Source of the DNA: Siderastrea radians
Taxonomy: Eukaryota; Cnidaria; Anthozoa; Scleractinia; Rhizangiidae
Direction: 5' to 3'
DNA length: 64,000 bases
Assembly: GCA_964017195.1 (NCBI GenBank)
Contig: OZ024890.1
Span: forward strand, 19,052,701-19,116,700
The notes below the pieces were generated by a model. That model did no database searches. It was not told the origin of the DNA and was given only the letters and a program-made list of their open reading frames with translations. Position 1 is the first letter of the stretch; each line of letters starts with the position of its first letter. Positions 53,301 to 64,000 of this stretch are shown piece after piece. A program made the position numbers and the translations under genes.

Positions 53301-55080
53301 GAATCCCAAATTTCATTTTGTAAAATACTTAAATATGAATAGTACCATGTGAAAGAACTGCTAAAGAGGTTTCATTTGAATGGTCACACCATAGGATTTC
53401 ATCCACAAACTCTGAAGATAGAATCATCTTAATGTCTCCATAACTGACTCTGGGAGTGATAGGGTTAAACTGAATCGGCGTTTTTATTTCGGGAGCACCC
53501 CAGAGAGCAGGACATATACTGACCAAAAATCATCTGCGAGAGAAATGCGTGTATTTTTAGTGATGTTTCAGGTTATGGTACTTTATACACGATACCAATG
53601 GATGCAGCTCAAGACGTTTGATTATTCATGGATACTTAGTTGGTGGATATGAGCGTGTGATAGATAATCACAGATAACCTCGATTGATTTCCTAGTTCTG
53701 ACAAAATCTAAAGTTTCCTGGATTGATCGAAGAATATTAAAATTGCCGCCAGGAACATTCATAATGAAAGTCCAAAAAATGAACGTTTAAAACAACCGTG
53801 TAAATAACTAGAGGTTTTAATCGAAAGTCTTCGATTGTTATCAGTGGCCCTGATCATGATTTGGAAACCACTTCAGTCGCCGAGATCGTCTTTTTGTCAA
53901 TGGTATTTTTCGTGTTTAAATGTCGTCCGGAAAACCCTTAATAGTTCTTGAAAAAGGAAGAAAAAAACCGAGCAAAATAATACTGTTTACCAGTATTGTA
54001 TCCTAACAATCCGTACTGGGTATGACTTTGTTTGTTCGGTTGCGGTTTTTTTTTGGGGGGGGGGGGTGGGGGGGAATGAGGGTGGGGTTGATTTCTATTT
54101 CTTCACTTACCGTGGCCTTTGGAAGTTTGGAGGAAGGGTAAAAACAAGGCCAAAGAGACAATTTGTTGTTTGACACCTTTTTTGCCCCTCCCCCCCCCCC
54201 CCGCCCGCAACACCAATCTCTTTGTGTGCTACTGGTTCTAAGTTTTATTTGTCTATTGATTCTCTCCGACTTCCTAACAGCTGACGCTAGTCCAAATAGG
54301 CACCTACTGTTTTGCGAATTTTTAATTTTGGGGAAGTGCCAGACAACAAAAGCCAGCCAATAGCGTAAAGCGAGGGAAATGGGCGGTAGATAACTGCCTT
54401 AGGGCGTAACAAACCTTAAGTGTGCAAACAAGCGAAACAAAGCGTTGAACTTTTTGCATTAGTCGGTATTGAAACGAGTGCAAGAACTATAGACTGTATT
54501 TTAATTATGTATCTCATAATAAATGAACACTTTTTTCATCAATGTGGTTCAAAAGAACCGACTGCATTGTCTTTTATATTGAGCTTGGATAATCTTTTTA
54601 GTTGATGATGTTACTTTGCTCGTAGTGCCATATACTTTTTAGGGTTGAATAATGAAGAGTATAAATATTTTACTTCAGTTAGTCGTGTCAGGGCATTGAT
54701 TATTCCGCGTACAATCTGCAATGTACATCAGTCAAACGAGAAAATTTTATCCTCTCAAAAACCATGTATAGTTTTATATACTTCCTGTGCTTTGTTTGGT
54801 TGTAAAAGCCACTAGCAGCTGATCGTTAAAATCAAACTTCGAAAAATTGTCATTGCGATTCAAAAGAGCAGGGCTTTTTTACAAGCCTGGAGGAAGCAGA
54901 TTTTTAGATTTGTCTTTCAGTTGTTTGTTGTGTTTTGCTTTCAATTGAGAGGAAAATCATCATTATGATGGAGAATTCGAGGAAGAATGGGAAGATGATA
55001 ATTATCTATAGATCAAAGAGTCGATCGAAGGGAACTTATGTAACTATAAAGACTTAATTAGAAAACATTTCCTATCTTGA
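50379..55080. other. Intergenic region between MPPE1 and the GPCR
   Basis: Apart from the retroelement tail at 50890-51250 and poly-G/poly-C tracts (54055-54075, 54189-54202), nothing is recognisable. No conserved exon or RNA gene was found. Confidence 0.5.
50890..51250 (-). mobile_element. LINE-type 3' end with (CTGT)n tail
   Basis: Read on the minus strand, the sequence ends TCGTGCTGAAATAAAGGCTG followed by CTGT repeats, i.e. a polyadenylation signal followed by a short tandem-repeat tail, typical of L2/CR1-like retroelement 3' ends. Only the 3' untranslated part is present. Confidence 0.55.
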
Positions 55081-55169
55081 ATGCAATTTCAGTATAAAAC
55101 TCAAGTTAGTACCTCACAAAGTTTCCAAAATTGTTTTTTAAGGTTTAAACTTTCTTTCTACATATTTTT

Positions 55170-55268
55170 AATATCTATTAATTGTGTCCCCAAATTAGTA
55201 TGGGATTTTCCCAGGCTATGTGGCCTTGACACATTAATAAAGTTTATCTATATCTATCTATCTATCTG
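55170..55268 (+). mobile_element. Retroelement 3' end with (TATC)n tail
   Basis: GTGTCCCCAAATTAGTATGG...GGCCTTGACAC...AATAAAGTTT followed by TATC repeats. It matches the minus-strand sequence at 57958-58025, so both are 3' ends of one family. Confidence 0.6.
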
Positions 55269-55351
55269 AAAACAATGAGAGCTATAGAGAGGGAGAGGGA
55301 GAAAGCGAGAAAAAAAGAGCAAATTTCCTCAAAGCCGGAAATGGAAATAAT

Positions 55352-56362
55352 TTACAGAGCTGAGAGTTCTTCCACGTTGCCATTTTGACCTCTCGCTTCT
55401 CGACGCTTTCTTTGGGGGAAAAAATTTTTGAACTCTTCACGGTACTTTTCGCTGAATATTGTGTACACCACCGGGTCAGCTGCACTGTTTGCGAATATGA
55501 ACATGTTGGCCACAATAACCCAAGTGTTGCATTGCGCGCAGTTGTTTTCAGCGAAATCGAGGACCATCCAGACGATATGGTTTGGCAGCGCGCACACTGC
55601 GAAGACTACCGTAACTACAATCGACATTTTGAGCACCTTTTCCGCATCGAGTGCGTGAGCCGGCTGCGCGCGGCCGTCCGCTTTCGGCGTGCCGTTAGTT
55701 CGAAGTTCGTGACAGATTTTGAGGTATGAGCCGAAAACCACCGTCAGTGGCAATGCGTACTGTGTAAAGAATATAGCGAAGGAATAAACACGGCTGTATA
55801 TTTGCTTGGGTTCAGGCCAGCTCTCCGCGCAGTGACTAGTTGTGGGGTTTACTTTGAGCACCAATACATATGGTAGCACCAAGACGAAGGAAGCGATCCA
55901 TATGGCAATGATGATTCTCTTTGTAGCAGCGAGGCCCATCTGAGTTTTTAGCGGGTGAACGATGGCACGATACCGGCTAAAGCCGATTGCAGTTAAGGTA
56001 AACACAGACGCGTAGGCGCACATGGTCTGCAAGGGAAAGAGCGCTTTACAAAGCGCCTCGAAGTAAGGCCATACGCAAGAATTCTCTTGAACGGGTAAGT
56101 CAAACGGTAAACATATTAAAGTGAAAGCCAAGTCGGCAATGGCTAAATTGACCAAAAAATAATTCATCACGGTCCGCATGCGAAGTCGCTTCCAAACAGC
56201 CCAGCATACAAAGGAGTTGCCGCAAAGGCTTGTGAGGAAAATCCCGCTGAAGATCAAGTACTTCGGTATTTTTATGGCCAGTTTGTTGGCAGGCAATGTA
56301 CAAATCCCAGTTTGCATGGACAGGTTTGAAAACTGCATCCTTGTAATATTAACCATCTCCAA
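55352..56362 (-). CDS. Class A (rhodopsin-like) G-protein-coupled receptor, single exon
   Basis: A 336-residue intronless receptor with seven hydrophobic segments. Conserved positions are GNS in TM1, NLAIADLAF in TM2 (Asp 2.50), the TM3 Cys (EALCKALFPL), a Pro in TM5 (YALPLTVV), CALPNHIVW in TM6 and DPVVYTIF in TM7. The TM3 motif is SRY instead of D/ERY, and TM7 has DPxxY. The overall pattern recalls neuropeptide receptors (galanin/allatostatin/orexin-like), as in many cnidarian single-exon receptors; the ligand is unknown. An N-terminal NIT and NLS give glycosylation sites. The start at 56362 (MEMVNITRMQF) places about 35 residues before TM1. Confidence 0.9.
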   Translation of the reverse strand: MEMVNITRMQFSNLSMQTGICTLPANKLAIKIPKYLIFSGIFLTSLCGNSFVCWAVWKRLRMRTVMNYFLVNLAIADLAFTLICLPFDLPVQENSCVWPYFEALCKALFPLQTMCAYASVFTLTAIGFSRYRAIVHPLKTQMGLAATKRIIIAIWIASFVLVLPYVLVLKVNPTTSHCAESWPEPKQIYSRVYSFAIFFTQYALPLTVVFGSYLKICHELRTNGTPKADGRAQPAHALDAEKVLKMSIVVTVVFAVCALPNHIVWMVLDFAENNCAQCNTWVIVANMFIFANSAADPVVYTIFSEKYREEFKNFFPQRKRREARGQNGNVEELSAL

Positions 56363-57957
56363 GTGATACGATTCTGCACCTCAATCGGAGTTGAAGATTT
56401 TCACTTTCTATGCCTGCGGATGTCACTTCTTAGCTTATGCATCAATTCAGACCTAAATACCATTCACTGCGCGTCAGCTGTCCCTCAGACAGGTGTCTGG
56501 CAAATTTTCAAACAAACTCTGTCCTCTTTTTGTTGCTTATTATTAATTAATCTTAAAATACAAAGTCGATGTAGGCGCAATATTTGTGTCTAAGTATCAG
56601 TTGGAAAAAACCCAGTGCTTAAATAAAAATATATATACGTTAACCATACCACGATTTCTCTCCTTGATTTACAGTGTATAGACAAATGTTAATGTGGCAC
56701 GTTTTCTTATCACCTTTTTATCAGTATTCTGCCAGTCCAAGCCAAGTTTGCAAAATCTCGCAGAATCTCGCAAAGCCCGTGCGAAGATGTGCAGATTTAC
56801 GCCGTGGTTTTTCAGGGTAAAAATTGTAGTGATCTGACACTTACTGATCATGAACGTACACAAAATGCTACTTCGTTCAAGTAAAAATTACCGTCAGATG
56901 TAAATGTCTAAAAGCGTCCTCGTCTATCTAAAAGTGGGTAAATAAATACCACTCAAGGTTGTGATTGGTTTGTCCGCAATTCAATATATTGAAGCACATG
57001 AGGACCTTCCATTAGTCCGACACTCGAATTACGACATTTTCAATTTCAGAAATAAGCGAATGTTCCAAAGATAAATATTGACCTTCCCTGTTTGCCAATG
57101 TTTCCCTTAACTTTTGTGCATATTTTAGACCGGTTTTCGTTTGACTGATTTTTCTTTACTATGCTCTGTTATTGGTTTAAAAAAGTCGCGCCACTTTCTA
57201 AACCAATAAGAAGCAAGACGCTCGCACGCGTTTCTCCCGCGCTTGACGCTTTCTTTCGAATTCTGATTGGTTCGTTGCACTGTTTGTGCCTGATGTGACG
57301 TGTAATTCGTGCAAAGTAATTATGTTGATTTGGTTTAGGGCACTCATGAGTGAAAACCACTCAAGCAAATGTAAAACATTGCCTTATTGCCGCTAAAAAT
57401 AGACGTTCGTATTTAATAACGTACAGCGCGCAAAATACAAGCTACCATGGTTACCTCTGCACGGTTTTATCATTTTGGTTTTGTGGTGCGGCACCACAAA
57501 ACCAACTCAAGGAAGTCGGTAAAATTCATAAAGGAAACCTTATTTTAGTTACAAGGCACATTTTTGCAAACGCATTCAGCTCGAGTTACGAGATACCGTG
57601 TACCAAGTCTACTCAAATAGCAATAATCCAACTTTTTTTTTGTAATGCAAACTTGCATTACAGGAAATCGCGAAAAAACTAATTCCCAGCGGACAGTGTT
57701 ACTAATCCCTAATCGTAGAAATTTGTTTCCGCAAAGTAAGAAAAATCGCCAACCCTGCGAGAAAGCGAAATGTTTCATTTTCTTTGCTAATTAGCGCTGC
57801 TTAACAACCTTTTTCCTTTTTTCAAACACAAGTGCATTTAATTAGTCATTAAACGGAAGCCAATCACTAAGCGTCGTTGCTATGAGGATGGAGTTCTAGT
57901 TCCTTGTCATTACACCGCAAAGGAAAGAATTATAATAAAACAGCTCGATTAAGAAGC
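56363..57957. other. Intergenic region
   Basis: It contains a short perfect palindrome at about 57474-57505 (TTGGTTTTGTGGTGC and its complement). No gene is recognised. Confidence 0.45.
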
Positions 57958-58100
57958 AAGTAAGTAAGAAACTTTATTTACGTGTCAAACCATGTAGCTT
58001 GGGATAATCCATACTAATTAGGGGACACAAAATAACAATATACAAAACTTAAGATAAAAACAAAAATGTAATAGAACTATTAAAGAAACTGATACTAATC
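57958..58100 (-). mobile_element. Retroelement 3' end with (ACTT)n tail
   Basis: The minus strand reads GTGTCCCCTAATTAGTATGG...TTTGACACGTAAATAAAGTT then TTCTTACTTACTT repeats. It is related to the copy at 55170-55268. The remainder to about 58500 may be more of the same element but shows no protein similarity. Confidence 0.6.
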
Positions 58101-58590
58101 TAATAAACTAGTAGTTGCTAATTCTAATCTGATAATCTGATAATCGAATAATAGTCGAATAATAATCGAATAGTAATCACTAAAAAGTTAATACAAAAAG
58201 TGATAAAATCATACAGTTATGATGAGCAGAGGGAGCAGCCCTTGCATCCATCATTCACCAGTCAACTTACATCACATTTACGATTGCTTCCCATCACCAC
58301 AGATGAGACTGGCGGCAGCCTTACGATACATAACGTGTGAAGGATGCTGAATCTTCCAGTCCTACGGGTAATATTGGTTGTAAGAAACATCTGTTCGACT
58401 GTACGTGTTAGGTAGCGGCATCTATTTTTAAACAGTAAAACATAATATCCTGTCCAAACCTACACTATAGCCAGCACAGTAAGAACCCTCTGCTAGCAGT
58501 GTGCTGTGTTCTAAACTGCAAAGTGCTCACTCATCAGCTGGTATTGTCAGAAAATAAATCTGGGGTTCATCTTGCCAACAATCCGAACAT

Positions 58591-59107
58591 ACCGTATTTT
58601 TTCGATTAACCGCCGGGAGCGTCTATTTAAAACTAGACGTCGTAGACCCGGCGTTTATTAAAAAGGAGATTTTTTTTAAATCTCTTTACAGGCTTAGTTT
58701 TTTGGTCTTAATTACATTAGATTCACTAAAAGTATAGCACAATATATATTGCACAACACCAGTAAAACAGGAATAAAATATCACGGATTTCGTCTGTAGT
58801 CCATAAAATTCAAAACAAGGGGGGGGGGGAGTGGGAAGCTCATTAGGGTGTAGAGTACACCTACTTCCTTTAGTTGGAATGAGCAAAATAAATTGAACTG
58901 AAGTACTGTAGGGGTTCATGAACCCTTTTTAAATTGCAATAACTTATATTCAATGAGTATCAGAAACGTAAAGGAACGGTTTCAAATAAACGCCGCGCCT
59001 CAAATAAACGCTGGGGGACGTTTATTTACCATTTGACCGTGTTGACCCGGCGTTTATTTGAACCCGGTGTTTATTCGAGGCCCGGCGTTTAATCGAGAAA
59101 ATATGGT
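58591..59107. mobile_element. 517-bp MITE with ACCGTATTTT ends
   Basis: The left end ACCGTATTTTTTCGATTAAC and GCCGGG are matched by the complement of CCCGGCGTTTAATCGAGAAA followed by ATATGGT. Internal CGGCGTTTATTTGA-type motifs recur. It has no coding capacity; the poly-G run at 58820-58829 is low complexity. Confidence 0.75.
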
Positions 59108-62100
59108 CTTCATGAATTACTGACAAGACCTTGTTGGGAGAAATGCACCATATCTCCAGTACTAGTCAGTTGTGATCCTCATCACTCCAGCTTGATGACC
59201 TTGATATATGGATCGTTCTCACATGACGTCACGGCGGCCATAGCGGTGTACAAAACAATGAAACAGCAGCCATGTTGGTGTCAAGAAAATCCTGTGGGGT
59301 TTGAAAACGTTTTCTTATGTAAAAACCTCATTTTGTTCCAAGAAATTTGCATAGCTGCTGACCACGTGAGTGAAAACGATCTATTGATAAATTGTGTACA
59401 ATGATCGGTGCGGTCACCACTTTTAAAAAACGTGTAATTGTTGAGCTTCTAACAAACTCTCTCTAGTGTCCCCTAAAACCTCCAAATGTTAGCATAGAAA
59501 GGGGAATACAATAACCAAGCCAGGTCCCCAAGAAAACCAAGGTCAAAACACGAGCGTCCTGCTGTCCCCTTACCCATAGAATATCGTAACCTTGAATACC
59601 CTACCACGACGAAACGTGCACACGGTACCCAGGCCCCCGAGGCCTAGGCCTGTCTAAAAACAAAATGCTTGCTTACGAACTCGATCTGTTCGCCTCTGTA
59701 CTACTACCAGTCTGTAAGAAAACACCACTTGTGTAGTGAAAAGAGACAATCCACTCTTTCTGCAAAGCAGTGGCAAGTATCTAGGCTTCAAATAGAGCTG
59801 TTCGACCTCCCATCCGTATCTTGGTCGCTCGCAGTTTTCTTTTCGTGTTCCCCCCCCCCCCCCCCATGGGAACGTTTTTTTTTTTTCAAGTAAATTTATA
59901 TAACGAAAACAGGTTTAATGGTTGGTACGCTGGTGTACATCACGAGTTTTTCTTTATTTTTAATACAATTCATGTCATGAGAAAAAAATAAATACAAATT
60001 CGAAAAAAAAAAGCGACATTGGAAAAGTAAAAGCCATTGGAGGTAAGGAAAAGAGCCAAAGACCCCATACGAGGCGAACCACCGCAAATTACAACAGAAC
60101 AGGAACAAAAAAGAATGTACAAGATCACAATGGGAATTAAAAAGCTTAAGTTTCGTTAATCTGGTCGGTCGTTAGTCGAAGTAGTTTCCACCGTGCACAA
60201 AGTAAGGCAGTGCATATAAAAGCAGGAAACAGACACTAACCACGGTAAGGGCAAAGGGGCCGCAACTTTCAGGGAGCAGCTACTATCAGTTAGCTAAAAC
60301 AGTATGCACGTAATCTCTCGTCAGCATCTTGGCGTGCCCTTAGCTAAAGGTTTCTCACTAGCTCATTTTGTAAGTAAGTAAGTAAGTAAAGCCTTTATGG
60401 CCGCCAAGCCAAGCCAACATGGCCGCCAAGCCATTGCATTGTCAGTTCTTCAGGTACTGGTTTGCATACGCTACATAGGACTAACTGATGACAAGAAACT
60501 AGGTAAAAAGGTGGACACACCCTCGGCTGGCCCATCGGCTAAAAATGAATTAATTCAAGGCAGTCAGGCGAAATATTGGACATGTGGAAATCCACTGCTA
60601 CCGCTTTGGAGAGGTTGCTATGGTATTTTCGGTTGGACCATTACTTATGGCGAAGAAAATATGTCCCAAAATTAACAGGAAACCTAGGAACCATTCTCTA
60701 AGACCGGAGGCCTCTAAAGTTATTCGGAAAATTCAGAGACATTCGTTACCCTTTTTTTAATGGTCTCATTTATTCATTGTTGGTTACAAAAGTTACAGCT
60801 GTTACACAACTAAAATTTACATTTACACCTGTGAAAAGGCCTCCAAGTGGGGTACTGGGCAAAAAGGAAAGGCTGCAAGAAAAGCAATCACCTTTCTTCT
60901 TCGCCTCAACAGTCACTAGGGTGCCTGTTCAGGGGCTAACCGTTCGAGCTCGTAAGCACCAATTTAAGTGAGTCGTATGACATTTCTAGTTACAACAGCA
61001 GTTTCAGAATACGGCAAAATGAAGGTAGAGCGTTTCCAATTCTTCTCATCAAATCAAAAAATATTAGAAGTGAAGACCATGAGATAACTCGTAAAGTTGC
61101 CACAATATCTTTGCGTACCAAACTCCACCATTTATGACAGCCAATTCTTGGATACGAGAAAGGGCACTTGTTACCCAACTACGCGTATGAACAAATGTCA
61201 ATTATTGACTAAAGCTGCTTTTTATGCTTCACAGATATTTACAAACTGGATAAGCAACAAATTAAAAATTTTCAATTACAACCCCTGGTTCTGCAAACCA
61301 AATAGACATTCAATATGTGGACGGCTGTAATGGCTTCATCATTGTCACTGCCTGAGGGAACATGGCATGGTAGTTTGCAAGAGGGACAGCTCTTGCAATG
61401 ATTTGCTTTCCTGGAAATTATACAGAAAATACACATTAATGTACATCAACACAGTCAGATATCCTTTTTTTCACTTATTTACTTATTTATTTATTTACTT
61501 ATTTATTCATTTATTTTTAAGAGTGGCACTTTTAATTTTTGAAGAAATATTTCGAGGGTGCCGACCTTTAAAAAAAACACTATGAATAACAACCACACCT
61601 TTCATGACAATGACAATTTTTTAGTTTGTAACAACGTGAGATCGAATACGCAATGAATTAGGAATATCGTAGTTTGGAATAAAATTGGAAACAATAACTC
61701 AGGTTGACATGATTAACTTGTTCATTTAGGTAACTGTAAGGTTTTTCTCACTTAATGTGCACTGGAATTTAGTGGGAACAGAATCTACGGTTTGGAAACA
61801 AGACGTAGTGCAGCGAGCCAGGGTCTCAATCCTGTCAGTGTCTGAAAACATGAGAAGACCCGTCCAAAGGCAAATGCTCACGAATGCATCTAAAAAAGTG
61901 GTTGGTTGGTCTCACCAACACTACAGGGCACTTTTCAGACTAGATCTTTTTAAGTTAAACGAAAACCTGACAACTTAAAAACTCAGTCTATTTTCCTTTG
62001 AGCCATAATAGTGAAATTGCCTATACAAGGAAAACCTGTAGAAATGGGATGCATTTCATGTGACCTGTTGGTAGACTCATAGGTGTTGCCTACTTAAAAG

Positions 62101-62346
62101 AAAAGAATTAGTCTATCTATGAAAGCAGCTTACCAGAGATTTTAACGCAAAATTTTGAGCAATAATTTGTCACATATTTTTATCACGTTGTTATGCATTC
62201 AAAAATTTCAAATTGGTGGTGATGGTTGTTCCACTAAAACGTGTTTTCAAACATTTAAAATGTTGGATTTTTTCTTTTAAAAATTGCTACTTGTTTGCAG
62301 CTGCTATGACTATTTTGGATCCCTGAGTGGTCAAACGTAGACCTAC
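59108..62346. other. Intergenic or intronic region
   Basis: A retroelement-like (AAGT)n tract at 60370-60390 is followed by GCCTTTATGGCCGCCAAGCC; poly-C (59850-59864) and TTTA-rich runs (61480-61515) are low complexity. No exon could be supported; part of this may be intron or 3' untranslated sequence of the minus-strand RBM39-like gene. Confidence 0.4.
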
Positions 62347-62425
62347 CAGCAAACCATCTTCCATGAAGGGCTTTTGATGCACTTGCAGCAGCTTCAGCAT
62401 TACTACATTTCACGTACACAGCGCC
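62347..62425 (-). CDS. RBM39: RBM39-like splicing factor, single internal exon
   Basis: A 79-bp exon flanked by a TTTCAG acceptor and a GTAGGT donor (minus strand) encodes AVYVKCSNAEAAASASKALH followed by GRWFAG, matching the end of the C-terminal UHM/RRM domain of RBM39 (CAPER-alpha), a nuclear SR-related splicing factor and transcription coactivator. I could not find the expected final exon (the ITAAYVPL-type continuation) to the left, so this may be an incomplete or duplicated copy, or the last exon is diverged or misread. Confidence 0.7.
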
Positions 62426-64000
62426 CTGAAAGGTAAACAAAATGGTTAGAACAAAACTGTTCTTTCACATATACATTACACTCCCTCCACCTTATCCAAG
62501 CACGATCTTTCCATCCCTGCTACTGACACCAACTCCCCGCATAGAAGCTTTATCCATAACGCTAATGCTGTTAGATTACTGAACAGCTTATCTGAAGAGT
62601 CATTGTTGGGATATTCAAGGTTTTCAACGGCCGTGGAGAAAAACGTCTTTTGAACTCCAGAAAATAATGAACGACTGTGCTTTAAATTAAGTACTCTTTT
62701 CAACGGTTAATCATAACTAAAAAATTCTCTGAATTCGATGTTCAACCCTGCCATTCACTAAGGCATTTGTGGAAGGGCCTGGATACTCCACACCAGTGGA
62801 CACTATTCTGTCTGTAGCAGAGTGATTTTCCTAGCGGGTACAGTCCTGTTCTACGTGTACTACGTGTACTTGTAGGGTGACAGAGCTGAATAATGCACTG
62901 CGCATGTTCATGACGTCACTGCTCTCCTCCACTCTTGTCCCCAGAGCTGCAATCCTTTCGGCCAGCACAACGGATCGCAGCAATTTGTGAATGAGTTACT
63001 GAATGTGTCAGTTTCTTGTTAATCGTTTTTAAAACGGACAATAAATTGTGGAATATTTTGTTCTTAATGCCGATTTAGTGCTGGGAGATGTACAACAAGA
63101 ATTCGGTGTCATTGGCGATATCATCAAGGTAAGTAAAGTTTTCGTTCAATAGAAATTGTGGTTGAAAAGCTTTTTATTTAAAGCTGTATTGTGGCAAGTC
63201 AAAGCATCGTAAAGCGGCTGTGTCACGGTTCATGAAGATACCAGTATTCTCTTACAATGAACTTTTAAAATTTTATAATTAGAAATTTTTAAACTTGTAA
63301 TAAAGCAAGTTGAAAGTTACACTAATACAAACGTGCTTAATGTTAATTCAACTAACAATGACCATAGTTTTTGTTCAATGCCGGTGTTGCCCCGTAAAAA
63401 CCAAAATCTTAATTTAAGACGTTTCTATTGAACAAAAGCTTTACTTCCCTCAATGATAATAATGTTATTGGAATTTTTGACAGTTTTCTCTTGTCTGAAG
63501 CGGTGCCATGCCATGTCTTTCTCGAATTGTTTTCTGTGGCATTGACAAGCGAGTGATTCAGCATTTGCTTGACCAACACGACAAAGTTTAGCCTGAGTAT
63601 CAGGCTTTCTGGGAGAAAGTCATTATAAATCGCCTTGGAATTCACTTGCCCATGGACTTCCACATTTAAAGCAATTTTCTTGGGCCGACACAAAAACAGA
63701 GGAAAAAACAAGTCCTACAACCAACAAAACACCACTTGCAACTTTTGCGATAAAATAAAGTGACTGGGACATGTAAGCACAATTCATAAGCCAAAATTTC
63801 ACAATTTTACCGATGAAAACAAAATTTCTTCAAACTGAAATAAGATGCAATATGGTATTGGCTGTCCAAAAACACACAGACTTTTCTTAACCACACAACA
63901 CTGTGCTTAACCAACGGGTTTGTTTACCGTATGGGAAAAGCCCACATATACCGGCCATTTTAAATAGCCCGCCAGGCCTGCCAAGTCTGCCAAGTCAAGT
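62426..64000. other. Region with a possible gene start on the plus strand
   Basis: A CRE motif (TGACGTCA, near 62911) and a stretch ending TTGGCGATATCATCAAG before GGTAAGTAAAG (about 63130) resemble a promoter and a first non-coding or partly coding exon. The frame lacks an ATG, so this is only a hint. The rest shows no supported feature. Confidence 0.25.

Overview
This window is nuclear DNA from a cnidarian, most likely an anthozoan such as a stony coral. The evidence is intron-rich animal genes with canonical GT/AG junctions, high density of short inverted-repeat transposons, tRNA-derived SINEs and a single-exon class A GPCR. The species call is inference. No rRNA gene, CRISPR array or bacterial operon is visible.

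Host genes, left to right: the last three exons of an SLC6 Na+/Cl- neurotransmitter-type transporter (352-1970, +); a complete seven-exon adenosylhomocysteinase gene, AHCY (8557-18398, +), with a TATA promoter; a complete six-exon metallophosphoesterase, MPPE1/PGAP5 (22079-50378, +); a single-exon class A GPCR (55352-56362, -); and one exon of an RBM39-like splicing factor (62347-62425, -). Introns and intergenic DNA are packed with foldback/MITE elements. Several have clear target-site duplications: a 2.0-kb element at 5865-7864 with terminal minisatellites, and three Mutator-like elements with 9-bp duplications.

The main feature is an endogenous, decaying double-stranded DNA virus of the Polinton/Maverick/adintovirus group, about 19 kb (roughly 28.3-47.7 kb). 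It lies inside the 19.9-kb third intron of MPPE1. Its structural block is on the minus strand, antisense to the host gene. It encodes a spliced basic core protein, an exonuclease-like protein, a repeat protein, a conserved Polinton-type accessory protein, two basic core-like proteins, a packaging ATPase, an adenain-type cysteine protease, the F54H12.2-like double-jelly-roll major capsid protein, a Gly-Gly-rich basic protein, a large penton/minor-capsid-like protein, an integrase, a SLATT-like membrane protein and a GRF zinc-finger protein. A plus-strand module on the right (44.5-47.6 kb) carries small genes: a possible death-fold protein, a domain resembling the N-terminus of Polinton DNA polymerase, a coiled-coil/zinc protein, a possible SLOG-like Rossmann protein and a cysteine-rich protein. 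No polymerase catalytic domain is present. Most viral genes carry only one to three stops or frameshifts, often at homopolymers, so the insertion looks fairly recent.

Two parts of the virus deserve most attention. First, a TATA promoter is followed by a tandem array of duplicated, apparently spliced leader exons (28.6-30.65 kb) that feeds the core-protein gene. Second, the left end is enhancer-like: triple DR1 nuclear-receptor half-sites, triple ETS/CRE-type sites, an E-box and an E2F site within about 145 bp. Repeated Q(K/R)GG motifs across the structural proteins look like processing sites for the viral protease. I saw no terminal inverted repeats, so one or both ends may be lost.
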